The position numbers and the translations under genes were made by a program. A stretch of 64,000 bases of DNA. Origin: Curtobacterium sp. MCJR17_055 (GTDB taxonomy: Bacteria > Actinomycetota > Actinomycetes > Actinomycetales > Microbacteriaceae). The stretch spans positions 124,001-188,000 of the forward strand of contig NZ_QKLF01000004.1 in the NCBI RefSeq assembly GCF_003224335.1, given 5' to 3'. Positions 8,696-17,627 of the stretch are shown here, in pieces; position 1 is the first letter of the stretch, and each line of letters starts with the position of its first letter. The notes under the pieces were generated by a model that saw nothing but the letters and a program-made list of their open reading frames with translations, had not been told where the DNA came from and did no database searches.

Positions 8696-9571
8696 TCAGT
8701 ACCAGTTGACCGCCTGCGAGTGCGACCACGCGCTGCACGGGGTGCCGTAGGAGGCGTCGATGTAGCGCAGGCCCCAGGTGATCTGGGTGCTGGCGTTCGT
8801 CTGCCAGTCGGCGGCGACCGAGGCCATCTTCGAGCCGGGGAGCGCCTGCGGGATGCCGGTTGCGCCGCCGTCCGGGTTGACGGCCCGGTAGTCCCAGCCG
8901 GACTCCTTCGTCCACAGGCTGTCGAGGCACTGGAACTGGTCCGCGCCCCAGCTGTACTCGGACGCCGCCATCGACGCCGCCACGGTCTTCGCCCCGGCGG
9001 GGGTGTTCGCGCGGGCCTGCGCTTCGGCGGCAGCCCGTTCCGCCGCGGCACGAGCGGCGGCTGCCTCCGCCGCGGCCGCCCGGTCGGCAGCCCGCTGCGC
9101 TGCCGCCTGCCGGTCGGCGGCGTCCTGCGCGTCCTGGTCGGCGCTCGCCTGAGCGACCTCCTGCGTGGTGTCGACGGTCGCGGCGATGCGTTCGGTCAGC
9201 GCCGAGCCGGACAGCGAACGGATGTCCGCCAGCGATGCGATGTGCTGCTCGAGCTCGGCGGTGTCGGTCTCGTCGTTGGCGTCCTGCACGACGGTGCGGG
9301 CGGTCGCGACCGTCGCTGCGGCCTGGGCCCGGCCGAGGTCGGTGCCGCTCAGGCCGGGGGTCGCGGAGGCGCTGGGCACGCCGAGCGCGTCGCCGAGCGC
9401 GGGCTGCGTCACGGTGAGGGCGCCGCCGGCGATCGCGACGACCGCGGCCCCGCCGGCGAGGAGGACGCCGTGCTTGCGCAGGGTCCGACGCATGCGACGG
9501 GAGGGGGTGTCGAGGGCGGCGCGGCGGGTGCCGGGTGCCGGGGCACCGGTGCGGGGAGTGGTTCGCGTCAT
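8696..9571 (-). CDS. Secreted transglycosylase-like protein (aggregation-promoting factor C-terminal domain)
   Basis: The 291-residue protein has a basic N-terminus and one hydrophobic segment (about 36-52), then an Ala-rich, probably coiled-coil helix (about 100-190). A lysozyme-like C-terminal domain (about 210-291) contains WTKESGWDYRAVNPDG; E223 is the likely catalytic acid. This domain occurs in extracellular peptidoglycan-associated proteins of Gram-positives. The ATG at 9571 is chosen because it directly precedes the basic and hydrophobic export signal. Confidence 0.87.
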   Translation of the reverse strand: MTRTTPRTGAPAPGTRRAALDTPSRRMRRTLRKHGVLLAGGAAVVAIAGGALTVTQPALGDALGVPSASATPGLSGTDLGRAQAAATVATARTVVQDANDETDTAELEQHIASLADIRSLSGSALTERIAATVDTTQEVAQASADQDAQDAADRQAAAQRAADRAAAAEAAAARAAAERAAAEAQARANTPAGAKTVAASMAASEYSWGADQFQCLDSLWTKESGWDYRAVNPDGGATGIPQALPGSKMASVAADWQTNASTQITWGLRYIDASYGTPCSAWSHSQAVNWY

Positions 9572-9930
9572 GGTTTCCGGGGGTCGGCCGGCTCGTGGTG
9601 CGGGTCCTCGGTGGACGGCTGTCCGGACGGGTGCGCGGGTGGGGCGCACGCCGGACACCGGTGCGGCCGAGCGTCGGGGACGGTCGGGCGCACCGGGGAG
9701 ACGACAGGGGCGGGAGACCCTGCCGTCCGCGTCGTCGCGTGGACCCGCGAGCCGGGGGAGGAGCGGACGGTGGTGTGGGGCCCGTCCGTTCCGCCGCGGC
9801 GCGGTGACGCTCAGGTCACCCGCGGGGCGAAGCCGCCACGATGACCCGTGATCCTGGACGTGTCGTCAGCACCTGCGCACCGGAGACCGGCCGGAGGCCC
9901 GGTAACGGTTCGGTAACGAGGCGCGAGCGG
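9572..9930. other. Gene-free region, 359 bp
   Basis: No convincing ORF is present. It contains the upstream region of the transglycosylase-like gene and the 3' flank of the MarR gene. Visible structures are the inverted repeat at 9803-9820 and a tandem GGTAACG/CGGTAACG doublet near 9900-9917. I looked for a c-di-AMP (ydaO) riboswitch, common upstream of actinobacterial cell-wall hydrolases, and did not find its conserved core. Confidence 0.5.
9803..9820. promoter_or_regulatory. Inverted repeat upstream of the transglycosylase-like gene
   Basis: GGTGAC-N6-GTCACC forms a perfect 6-bp dyad about 230 nt upstream of the start at 9571. Its size suits a dimeric regulator. No binding protein can be assigned. 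Confidence 0.3.
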
Positions 9931-10386
9931 TCAGGAAGACCCGGCCGCCCGGGCGGTCGGACTCTGGGCGACGCGCTCCAGTGCGTCGAGGGCGCGGGCG
10001 ATCGCGTCGACGTCGTCGGGGGACAGTTCCGCGATGAGGCCGGCGACGATGCCGGTGCGCTCCGAACGGGCCGCGTCGACGGCGTCCACGCCAGCGGGTG
10101 TCGCGCTCACCATGAAGGCCCGGCCGTCACGCGGATCGGCGTCGCGCTCGATGAAGCCGCGCTGCTCGAGCTCGGTCAGGATGCGGGTCATCGTCGGCTT
10201 GGTGACGACCTCGATCCGCGACAAGTCGCCGGGGCGGAGGGGGCCGTGCTGCACGATGGAGGCGAGTGCCGACACGATGCCGTAGCCGAGTGACGCGGAG
10301 TCGGTGCGCGCCCGCCGGTTGATCCGACCGACCGCCGCGGCGAGTCGTGCGGCGACCTCGGTGCGGTCCGGGTCGAGGTCGGTCAT
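9931..10386 (-). CDS. MarR family transcriptional regulator
   Basis: The 151-residue winged-helix protein has a dimerising N-terminal helix, the recognition region (LSRIEVVTKPTMTRILTELEQRGFIER, about 65-90) and the wing DPRDGRAFMVSATPAG. The ATG at 10386 gives the usual family length, and GGAG precedes it. A TACGAT -10-like hexamer lies about 40 nt upstream. No partner gene is coupled to it, so its target is unknown. Confidence 0.88.
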   Translation of the reverse strand: MTDLDPDRTEVAARLAAAVGRINRRARTDSASLGYGIVSALASIVQHGPLRPGDLSRIEVVTKPTMTRILTELEQRGFIERDADPRDGRAFMVSATPAGVDAVDAARSERTGIVAGLIAELSPDDVDAIARALDALERVAQSPTARAAGSS

Positions 10387-10573
10387 GGCTGCTCCGCGGG
10401 GATCGGTCGGGTGGTGAGCACGATCGTAGCGGTCGCCGGGGCGGTGCAGATCGGGGGACACGAGCGTGACCGCCGGGATCGGCGGGACCATGTCCGGTGA
10501 CGAGGTCAGGCCCTGCTCCCGGTCGGCCCACTCCGACCCTGTGCGGACGTTCAGGGAATGGACGGCTACGGGG

Positions 10574-11224
10574 TCAGCGCTTCTCGCCCGGGAGGAGGTG
10601 GATGGCCTCGGTGGCGAGCTCCGCGGCGACGTTGTCCCCGTCGGCCGTGGCCGTCCGGAGCCGCCGGAAGTCCTCGGTCATCCGGTCCCAGTCGACGAGC
10701 CGGTCGAGGTCCGGCAACCGCAGCCGGAAGGCCAGGCCGTCCATCGTGTCGCGGCAGACACGCTGCAGGTCCGCGTTGCCGCACTCGTCGACGTACAGCG
10801 CGAACACCCCGAGGGCGCCACGGTTCACCGCCGGGACGTCGTGTGCCTCGAGCTCGGTGACGGTCGTGTCGAGCGCCGACAGGATCCGCTTCCGCGCGGC
10901 CACCGACAGACGCGGCACGGCCAGCCGGACGACGCCGCCGAACAGCACGCCGAGCGTCTGCATGGCCTCGACGACCTGCGCCGGGTCCGGCGTCGTCACG
11001 CGCGTGTACCGGTTCGGTGCCATCTCGATGAGCCCTGCCCGGGCGAGCTGGCTGAGGGCCTCGCGGATGGGGGTCCGGGAGACGCCGAGCCAGGCGATGA
11101 GCTCCTCGTCGTTCAGGCGCTCCCCGGGCTCGAGGGTCCCGTCCATGATCGCCTCGTGGATCTTCTGCCGGACGGTGTCGCGGAGCAGCTTGTGCTCGGT
11201 CGGGGCGGTGCTGGGGACCGGCAT
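10574..11224 (-). CDS. GntR family regulator, FadR/FCD subfamily
   Basis: The 216-residue protein has the GntR winged helix (about 10-75; LNDEELIAWLGVSRTPIREALSQLARAGLIE) followed by an all-helical FCD domain (about 85-205). FCD regulators sense organic acids or similar metabolites. GGAAGGTCC precedes the ATG, and a TACGGT hexamer lies about 40 nt upstream. No metabolic operon is adjacent to suggest the ligand. Confidence 0.9.
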   Translation of the reverse strand: MPVPSTAPTEHKLLRDTVRQKIHEAIMDGTLEPGERLNDEELIAWLGVSRTPIREALSQLARAGLIEMAPNRYTRVTTPDPAQVVEAMQTLGVLFGGVVRLAVPRLSVAARKRILSALDTTVTELEAHDVPAVNRGALGVFALYVDECGNADLQRVCRDTMDGLAFRLRLPDLDRLVDWDRMTEDFRRLRTATADGDNVAAELATEAIHLLPGEKR

Positions 11225-11292
11225 GCGAGGACCTTCCGGATCGGGGGCGGGGGCCTCCTCACCGTACCTGATGTGCTACCGGCAGGATGTGG

Positions 11293-11748
11293 TCAGCCCA
11301 GGTCGAGCAGGCGCAGCGTCGCGGGGTCCTCGTGGCCGTCGAACCACCGCTCCAGGACGGCCCGGAACGGTGCCGGGTCGTCGGCGGCACGGGCGAACAG
11401 GGTCATCGACGACCGGGCCTTCACGGAGTCGATGCCGCCGAACAGGTCCTCGGCCGAGTCCGCCGGCGCGTCGACGGCCGCGGCCGCGGCGTCGAGCAGT
11501 CGCGGTCCGAGCACCGGGTGTGCGAGGACCGCCCGGGCTTCCGGCAGGCCGGTCACCGCGTAGTGGCGGGCGGTCGAGCTCCGACCGAGGCCGGCGACCT
11601 GCGGGAACACGAACCACATCCAGTGCGACCGTTTCCGCCCGGACCGGAGCTCGGCGAGCGCGGTCTCGTGCACGCCGTGTTGGGCCGTCACGAAGCGGTC
11701 GAGGTCGAACGGGTCGTCGCCGTCCGACCCGTCGTGCACGGTGCTCAT
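11293..11748 (-). CDS. DUF1810 family protein
   Basis: The 151-residue protein has the family signatures FDLDRFVTAQ, SHWMWFVFPQVAGLG and DSVKARSSMTLF. It is a small cytoplasmic protein of unknown function; some homologues are mislabelled calpastatin. It is the last gene of a three-gene coupled operon, its ATG overlapping the DUF2071 stop by 4 nt. Confidence 0.88.
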   Translation of the reverse strand: MSTVHDGSDGDDPFDLDRFVTAQHGVHETALAELRSGRKRSHWMWFVFPQVAGLGRSSTARHYAVTGLPEARAVLAHPVLGPRLLDAAAAAVDAPADSAEDLFGGIDSVKARSSMTLFARAADDPAPFRAVLERWFDGHEDPATLRLLDLG

Positions 11749-12569
11749 CGGACGACGTCCCCCCAGGCGTAGCGGACGGTGGTGCCGTCGACGACGAGCA
11801 CGGAGTCGGGAGCCCGGTCGAACAGGCCCGGCAGGCCGACCGCGTCGGGCAGGTCGCCCTCGAGCCGTTCGAGTCGGGCGGACCGCACGGTGAGCGGCGG
11901 GTGCTGGCGCTGCCAGAACAGGGTCTGCGCGAGCAGCCGTGCGTGGATGCCGGCACGGGTGGTCAGCTCGGCGGCCAACGGTGAGCGGTCGACCTCGCCG
12001 GCGACGGCGCGCACCGAGGCGGCGTGCCGGACGGTGGACGGGCCTGGCGTCCGGCGGGCCGCGCGGGCCAGGCGGACCGCACGGATCGGGTGCCGCACGC
12101 GCCCGGGGTGCCTGACGGACCGGTGGCCGACGGTCTCGCCGCGGCGACGGGAGCGTGCCCAGGCGAACGTGTACGGCACGCCGAGCAGCGCGTGGGCGGC
12201 GACGATGGCGGGGACGTTCGGCGTGTCCACGGTCAGGTACGCGATCCCGCGGCGGCCGGCGTCGTCGACCGTGAGGATCTCGATCGTGACCTCGGTCATC
12301 CTGCCGAGGCGGGTGGACGGCGGGAGCGGTGGGACCTGCGTCTCACGGAACACGTAGGCGACGAGCCCGACCCAGGCGCTGCCGTCGACGACGTCCGGAC
12401 GGGTGCCGCGCGGGACCAGCCGTGCGAGCGTCTCGGGTTCGCAGCGCCAGTGCGCGAACACGATGTCGTCCCAGGCGTGGACCGTGACCGGTCGGTGGAG
12501 CAACGCGACAGAGGCCCGGGACCGCGGTGCACCCCGTCCCGGCGCCGGCGTGGGCGCGGCCTCGCTCAT
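11745..12569 (-). CDS. YqjF/DUF2071 family protein
   Basis: The 274-residue protein contains the DUF2071 pattern: WDDIVFAHWRCEPETLARLVP near residues 33-53, WVGLVAYVFRETQVPP, and GRRGIAYLTVDTPN. The fold is related to acetoacetate decarboxylase-like proteins, and function is unknown. The ATG at 12569 overlaps the DoxX stop, and its own stop overlaps DUF1810, so the three are translated in series. The Arg-rich middle (about 150-190) is unusually basic. Confidence 0.82.
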   Translation of the reverse strand: MSEAAPTPAPGRGAPRSRASVALLHRPVTVHAWDDIVFAHWRCEPETLARLVPRGTRPDVVDGSAWVGLVAYVFRETQVPPLPPSTRLGRMTEVTIEILTVDDAGRRGIAYLTVDTPNVPAIVAAHALLGVPYTFAWARSRRRGETVGHRSVRHPGRVRHPIRAVRLARAARRTPGPSTVRHAASVRAVAGEVDRSPLAAELTTRAGIHARLLAQTLFWQRQHPPLTVRSARLERLEGDLPDAVGLPGLFDRAPDSVLVVDGTTVRYAWGDVVR

Positions 12570-12967
12570 CGGCGTGGGGCGTGTCGGGCCACCCGCACGG
12601 CCCACGCGACGAGCGGGGCCTGCAGGGGCAGGCGGAGGACGGCGACCAGGCGTGCGGTCCGGCTGGACCGGGGGCTGTTGAGCAGGTCCCCGGCCATCTT
12701 GAGGTTCGCGGGGAAGACGGCGAGGAAGAGCGCGGCAGCGGCCCAGCCGGCACCGCGTCGGGTCGCCGGGACGAGGAGCCCGGCGGCGATGCCGAGCTCG
12801 GCGACGCCGGACGCGAGGGTGGTCGTCCGTGGCGGGAGGGCGTCCGGCACGATGCGGTCGTACCCGCGGGGCCGGAGGAAGTGCGTCACGCCCGCACCGC
12901 CGAGGATGAGGGCGAGGACACCGGCGGTCCTCGTCGCACGCCGTGCACGTCTGGTCCGCCGTCGCAT
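12566..12967 (-). CDS. DoxX-like membrane protein
   Basis: The 133-residue protein begins with an Arg-rich cytoplasmic end, then four hydrophobic segments with the DoxX-like hallmarks GVTHFLRP, ASGVAELGIAAGLLVP and FPANLKMAGD. DoxX relatives are small quinone- or redox-linked membrane proteins; the exact role is not known. The ATG at 12967 follows CACGAT by 6 nt and may be leaderless. It heads the DoxX-DUF2071-DUF1810 operon. Confidence 0.8.
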   Translation of the reverse strand: MRRRTRRARRATRTAGVLALILGGAGVTHFLRPRGYDRIVPDALPPRTTTLASGVAELGIAAGLLVPATRRGAGWAAAALFLAVFPANLKMAGDLLNSPRSSRTARLVAVLRLPLQAPLVAWAVRVARHAPRR

Positions 12968-13064
12968 CGCTCCATCGTGCCCGTCGTGCCCCGGCGCACG
13001 CCCAGGTCGGTCCGGGGTCGGCATCGCGGGTCGGGAGGGCGCGTGTGCCCGGACGGCGTCGGCG

Positions 13065-14372
13065 TCAGGCCAGCGCGGTCGCGACCAGGTCGAGGACGGC
13101 CGTGGCGACGTCGGCCTTCGAACCGGAGGTCTCGCGGACGACCTCGCCGCCGGGCACCAGGACCTCGATCGCGTTCTCCTCGCGCTCGAAGCCGTGCGAC
13201 CAGCCCACGTGGTTGACGACGAGCAGGTCGGCCGGCTTCCGGGCGATCTTCGCGCGCCCGAGCTCGATGCGCGCCTCGCGGTCGGGTTCGGTCTCGGCGG
13301 CGAACCCCACGATGACCTGCCCGACCCGCCGTGCGGCGACGAGTTCGGCCAGGACGTCCGGGTTCTTCACGAGTTCGAGCGTCATCCGGTCGCCCTGCTG
13401 CTCCTTCTTGAGCTTCGACTCGAGCACCTCGGCCGGCCGGTAGTCGGCGACCGCCGCGGTCATCACGACGACGTCGGCTGCGGGCGCGGCGGCGTGCACG
13501 GCAGCGGCGAGCTCCTGCGCCGACCCGACGCGCACGACCTCGACGGGCAGGTCCGCGGTGAGCCCGGGGTCGGTGTTCGCGACGACGAGGGTCACGTCCG
13601 CACCCCGGCGCGCGGCCTCCGCGGCGAGCGCGATGCCCTGCCGGCCGCTCGACCGGTTGCCGACGAACCGCACCGGGTCGAGCGGTTCGCGGGTCCCGCC
13701 CGCGCTGACCACCACGCGGACGCCGGCCAGGTCGCCCTGCTCGCCGCGGGCGCCGGTGTGGCGACCCGGGACCGCGTCCGTTCCGTCGGCACCCCCGTGG
13801 GTGTCCCCGCTGTCCCCGTCGAGCACGGCGAGTGCGGCCCGCACGATGTCCTCCGGTTCGGACATCCGGCCGATACCGGCGTCGTCGCCGGTCAGGGCGC
13901 CGACGACGGGACCGACGACGTGCACGCCACGGGCGCGGAGTGTCGCGAGGTTCGCCCTGGTGGCCGGGTGCTCCCACATCTGCGGGTGCATCGCGGGGGC
14001 GACGACGACGGGTGCCTCGGTCGCGAGCAGGGTCGTGCCGAGCAGGTCGCCGGCCAGGCCCGCGGCCATCTTCGCGAGGCTGTCCGCGGTGGCGGGGGCG
14101 ATCACGACGAGGTCGGCGCGACGGCCGAGTGCGACGTGCCGCACCTCGGCGACGTCGTCCCAGACGCTCGTGGAGACGGGGTTGCGGCTGAGTGCCTCCA
14201 GGGTCGGCAGCCCGACGAACCGCAGCGCGCCCTCGGTCGGGACGACGTGCACGTCGTGGCCGCGCTTGACGAGGTCGCGGACGACGCCGACGGCCTTGTA
14301 GGCGGCGATCCCGCCGGTGATCCCGACGACGACGGTGCGGGGGCGGACGGTCTGCAGGGCTGCCTCGTTCAC
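13065..14372 (-). CDS. coaBC: Bifunctional phosphopantothenoylcysteine decarboxylase / phosphopantothenate-cysteine ligase
   Basis: This two-domain coenzyme A enzyme has an N-terminal flavin decarboxylase CoaC (about 1-180; GITGGIAAYKA, catalytic H79 in VRHVALG, PAMHPQMW) and a C-terminal ligase CoaB (about 190-435; SAGGTREPLDPVRFVGNRSSG). The substrate flap reads LTGDDAGIGRM and lacks the Cys of the E. coli flap. A GTG at 14381 gives a protein three residues longer, but a TAGCGT hexamer overlaps it and sits 7 nt before the GTG at 14372, so 14372 is preferred as a leaderless start. Confidence 0.95.
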   Translation of the reverse strand: MNEAALQTVRPRTVVVGITGGIAAYKAVGVVRDLVKRGHDVHVVPTEGALRFVGLPTLEALSRNPVSTSVWDDVAEVRHVALGRRADLVVIAPATADSLAKMAAGLAGDLLGTTLLATEAPVVVAPAMHPQMWEHPATRANLATLRARGVHVVGPVVGALTGDDAGIGRMSEPEDIVRAALAVLDGDSGDTHGGADGTDAVPGRHTGARGEQGDLAGVRVVVSAGGTREPLDPVRFVGNRSSGRQGIALAAEAARRGADVTLVVANTDPGLTADLPVEVVRVGSAQELAAAVHAAAPAADVVVMTAAVADYRPAEVLESKLKKEQQGDRMTLELVKNPDVLAELVAARRVGQVIVGFAAETEPDREARIELGRAKIARKPADLLVVNHVGWSHGFEREENAIEVLVPGGEVVRETSGSKADVATAVLDLVATALA

Positions 14373-14506
14373 GGCGCTCACGCTACCCGCCGAGCGGACG
14401 CGTGCGGCCGTCGCACGGGCGACCGGCGGGGGAACGTGCGAGCAGCGACCACGGAGAGCGCCGGCGGTGGCGGGGAACGCCGACGCCGGGTGGCAGGATC
14501 ACCGTC

Positions 14507-15295
14507 ATGTGCACCGTCGTCGTCCGTGTCGATCCCGCCGCGGCCTGGCCCGTGACCATGCTCGCGCTGCGGGACGAGTCGCCGGACCGGCCGTGGGACC
14601 CGCCGGCGGCGTGGTGGCCGGACCGCGATCCCGGGGTCCGGGGCGTCCGCGACCAGCAGGCCGGGGGTGCGTGGCTGGCCGCGTCGGACCGTGCCGGGCT
14701 CGCGGTCGTGCTCAACCGGTGGGAGGACACCCCGGGAGTCGACGGGTCCTGGACGACCCGTGGCACGCTGCCGCTCGACGCCGTGGTCGACGGCGTCCTG
14801 CCGGGCGCGGCCGGCACCGCGCCGACGAGCCGGGCCTTCAACCTCGTGCGCGCGACGGCCGACGGGGCCGAGGTCGTCACCTGGGACGGGTCGGCCGTCC
14901 GCACGACCGTGCTCGGGCCCGGCGTGCACATGGTCACGCACGGCGAGCCGGACGACCCGGCGGCGCCCCGGATCGGCCGGTGGCTCGACGCGTTCCGCGC
15001 CGCGCCGGCGCCGACGGGCCCGCCCGCTCGGGACCCCTCCGACGAGGTGGGCCGCACGGGGCCGGCTGCCGACGAGGACGGCTGGGGTCCGTGGTTCGAC
15101 GTGCTCGACGGCTCGACCGTCCTGCCCGCCGACGACCCGGACGCGATCCTGCGGGACACGGTCGAACCCGAGGGGCACTTCGCGACCCTGTCGATCGTCG
15201 CCGCGGCGGTCGGACCGGAGCGGACGGTGCTGCGTCACACCCGGCTCGCACAGCCGGGGGTCCTGCACGGGCCGCTGACGCACGACCACGCGTAG
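14507..15295 (+). CDS. NRDE family protein (TANGO2-like)
   Basis: The 262-residue protein starts MCT, placing a cysteine at position 2 as in the NRDE family, which has an Ntn-hydrolase-like layout. NRWEDTPG and TSRAFNLVRA occupy the positions of family motifs. TANGO2 homologues have been linked to membrane organisation and haem handling in eukaryotes; bacterial function is open. The ATG at 14507 is fixed by the need for Cys2, and CAGGAT lies 7 nt upstream. Confidence 0.8.
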   Translation: MCTVVVRVDPAAAWPVTMLALRDESPDRPWDPPAAWWPDRDPGVRGVRDQQAGGAWLAASDRAGLAVVLNRWEDTPGVDGSWTTRGTLPLDAVVDGVLPGAAGTAPTSRAFNLVRATADGAEVVTWDGSAVRTTVLGPGVHMVTHGEPDDPAAPRIGRWLDAFRAAPAPTGPPARDPSDEVGRTGPAADEDGWGPWFDVLDGSTVLPADDPDAILRDTVEPEGHFATLSIVAAAVGPERTVLRHTRLAQPGVLHGPLTHDHA

Positions 15296-15318
15296 GCGAC
15301 CGTCCTCCGAGGGCTCAG

Positions 15319-15370
15319 GACGGGCCTCCCGGCGGGGGCGACTGGTGCGGTGTCCGCCGGGAGGCCCGTC
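15319..15370. terminator. Bidirectional terminator, 17-bp perfect stem
   Basis: GACGGGCCTCCCGGCGG (15319-15335) pairs perfectly with its complement at 15354-15370, with an 18-nt loop. It lies between the convergent NRDE and SDR genes and is built from the dispersed GGGCCTCCCG repeat. Confidence 0.75.
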
Positions 15371-15390
15371 CCGGGTCCCGCGGACCGGCG

Positions 15391-16308
15391 TCAGTCCGGC
15401 AGGCGGGTCCCGGTGAGGTCCTCGGCGACCGCCCAGAGCGAGCGGGCGAGGTCGACGCCCCGTGCCGAGCGCGGGATCGGCGCGAGCGTCGTCGGCCCGG
15501 TGAGGCCGAGCGGCCCGGCCGGTCCATAGTAGGCGCCGGACACCGCACCCGGTCCCACGGCGGCGTAGAGGAGCGGCTCAGACCCCTGCTCGACGCCCTG
15601 CGTCCAGGGGAACGCCCGGTCGCTCGCGTGGACGGGGCGGTCGCGGCCCAGGGAGCGGCCCGCCGCCTGCAGGTTCGTCCGCGTGAAGCCGGGGTGCGCG
15701 AGCGTCGAGCTGAGGCCCCACTCCCGCGTGATCGCGACCTGGTGCAGGTGCAGCCCGAGGAGCAGGTCGGCGAGCTTCGACTGCGCGTAGGCGAGCCACG
15801 GCTGGTAGCTGCGCTGCCACTGCAGGTCGTCGAAGTGGATCTTCCCCGGCACCGCGGCGATGCTCGACATGGTCGTCACGCGGGGCGCCTCGGCGCGGAG
15901 GAGCGTCGGCAGGAGCAGGTTCGTCAGGGCGAAGGGGCCGAGGAAGTTGGTTTCGAACTGCAGCTCGAACCCGTCGACGGTCTCGAAGCGCTCCCGCGGG
16001 GCCATCACGCCGGCGTTGTTGACGAGGACGTCGAGCGGTCGGTCGTCGGCGATGACGCCGTCGGCGAAGCGGTGCACGCTCGACAGGTCGGCGAGGTCGA
16101 GCTCCCGGACCTCGAGGTCGGCGTCCGGGTGCTCACGACGGATCTCCGCGGCGGCGTCCTCGCCCTTCGACGGGGTGCGGACCGCGAGCACGATGCTCGC
16201 GCCGGCCCCGGCGAGCCGGCGGGCGGCCTCCTTGCCGGTGCCGCTGTTGGACCCGGTGACGACGATGCGTCGGCCGGTCTGGTCGGGGAGGGTCGAGGAC
16301 TGCACCAT
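15391..16308 (-). CDS. Short-chain dehydrogenase/reductase
   Basis: The 305-residue classical SDR has the cofactor motif TGSNSGTG (18-25), NNAG (97-100), catalytic S149 and Y174-x3-K178 (YAQSK). It resembles retinol dehydrogenase/protochlorophyllide reductase-like SDRs with an extended C-terminus; the substrate is unknown. A TACGGT hexamer (16321-16316) sits 7 nt before the ATG, implying leaderless mRNA, and a dyad lies just upstream of that hexamer. Confidence 0.9.
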   Translation of the reverse strand: MVQSSTLPDQTGRRIVVTGSNSGTGKEAARRLAGAGASIVLAVRTPSKGEDAAAEIRREHPDADLEVRELDLADLSSVHRFADGVIADDRPLDVLVNNAGVMAPRERFETVDGFELQFETNFLGPFALTNLLLPTLLRAEAPRVTTMSSIAAVPGKIHFDDLQWQRSYQPWLAYAQSKLADLLLGLHLHQVAITREWGLSSTLAHPGFTRTNLQAAGRSLGRDRPVHASDRAFPWTQGVEQGSEPLLYAAVGPGAVSGAYYGPAGPLGLTGPTTLAPIPRSARGVDLARSLWAVAEDLTGTRLPD

Positions 16309-16315
16309 GGGGTGG

Positions 16316-16336
16316 ACCGTACACAGCGGCGCTGTG
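16316..16336 (-). promoter_or_regulatory. SDR promoter with inverted repeat
   Basis: The minus-strand -10 hexamer TACGGT covers 16321-16316. Immediately upstream, CACAGC-GGC-GCTGTG (16322-16336) forms a perfect 6-bp dyad between the expected -35 and -10 positions, where a repressor would block polymerase. The cognate regulator is unknown. Confidence 0.4.
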
Positions 16337-16430
16337 CCCGGCTCGCCCGCGGCAGGGGGTGCGGTCGGCGGGCGATCGTGCTAGTTTTCATGCGTTCGCA
16401 TTGATCGACTGCGAGATCCGGGAGGGTCCC

Positions 16431-17540
16431 ATGAGCAACGCCTTCGGCACGAACCGACCCTCGGACGTCCCGCCGCCCGCACCCGACCGGGTCGGCCCGG
16501 TGCAGCTCGGCCTCGACACGTTCGGCGACGTCACCGACGGTCCTGCCGGTAGCCCCCTCACCCACGCGCAGACGCTGCGGAACCTACTCGAGGAGGCCGT
16601 CCTCGCCGACCAGGTGGGCATCGACTTCATCGGCGTCGGCGAGCACCACCGCGCCGACTACTCCGTGAGCGCCCCCGAGGTCGTCCTCGCAGCGATCGCC
16701 GCTCGGACCGAGCGCATCCACCTCGGTTCCGCCGTGACCGTGCTGTCCTCCGACGACCCGGTCCGCGTGTACGAGCGCTTCGCCACCGTCGACGCGATCT
16801 CCAACGGGCGCGCCGAAGTCGTCCTGGGCCGCGGGTCCTTCACCGAGTCCTTCCCGCTGTTCGGCTTCGACCTGCAGGACTACGAGGTGCTCTTCGAGGA
16901 GAAGCTGCAGCTCTGGAGCGCCCTCCGTGGCGGCGACACCGTCACGTGGCAGGGCACGAAGCGCGCCTCGCTCGTCGAGCAGGACGTCTTCCCGAAGCTC
17001 GAACACGGCCCCATCCCGACCTGGATCGGCGTCGGCGGGTCCCCGCAGTCGGTCATCCGAGCCGCGTCCTACGGCATGCCGCTGTTCCTCGCGATCATCG
17101 GGGGGCAGCCGGCGCAGTTCGCCCCGTACGCCCGGCTCTACCGCCAGGCGCTCGACCAGCTCGAGCTCCCGCAGCAGCCGATCGCGATGCACTCGCCCGG
17201 GTTCGTCGCCGAGACCGACGAGGAGGCCGCCGAGCGGTACTGGCCGTTCCACAAGGCCGTCACCGACCAGCTCGGTCGTGAGCGTGGCTGGCCGCCCCTC
17301 GACCAGGCGGGTTACCGCGCCGGGCTCTCCGCGGGCGGGTCGCTGTACGTCGGGTCGCCGGAGACCGTCGCGCGCAAGATCGCGCGGAACATGCGCATCC
17401 TCGGCGTCACCCGGTTCGACATGCGGTACGCGACCGGTCGCCTGCCGCACGAGGACATGATGCGGTCGATCGAGCTGTACGGCACGCGGGTCGCGCCGCG
17501 CGTCCGCGAGCTGCTCGCGGAGCCGGTCCCCGTCCCCTGA
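16431..17540 (+). CDS. LLM class flavin-dependent oxidoreductase
   Basis: The 369-residue luciferase-like TIM-barrel protein contains GVGEHHRADYSVSAPEVVLA and the characteristic RIHLGSAVTVLSSDDPVRV. FMN-dependent members oxidise aldehydes, alkanes or sulfur compounds; the substrate is not readable here. The ATG at 16431 follows GGAGGG by 5 nt; a longer in-frame reading has no ribosome site. It is divergent from the SDR gene. Confidence 0.9.
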   Translation: MSNAFGTNRPSDVPPPAPDRVGPVQLGLDTFGDVTDGPAGSPLTHAQTLRNLLEEAVLADQVGIDFIGVGEHHRADYSVSAPEVVLAAIAARTERIHLGSAVTVLSSDDPVRVYERFATVDAISNGRAEVVLGRGSFTESFPLFGFDLQDYEVLFEEKLQLWSALRGGDTVTWQGTKRASLVEQDVFPKLEHGPIPTWIGVGGSPQSVIRAASYGMPLFLAIIGGQPAQFAPYARLYRQALDQLELPQQPIAMHSPGFVAETDEEAAERYWPFHKAVTDQLGRERGWPPLDQAGYRAGLSAGGSLYVGSPETVARKIARNMRILGVTRFDMRYATGRLPHEDMMRSIELYGTRVAPRVRELLAEPVPVP

Positions 17541-17627
17541 TCCACCACCGGACGGGCTGACCCGTCGCCGGACGGGCTGAGCGGTCCGCCCGGCGGTTCC
17601 CGGGCTGCTCCGCGTACCGTCTGCCGC

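Noticed and set aside
9572..9840. Possible c-di-AMP riboswitch upstream of the transglycosylase-like gene
   Set aside because: Such switches are common before actinobacterial wall hydrolases, but I could not find the conserved core segments on the coding strand.
10466..11984. Plus-strand readings of 365 and 495 codons opposite the GntR and DUF1810 genes
   Set aside because: No family features, and composition typical of antisense reading; the minus-strand genes are clear.
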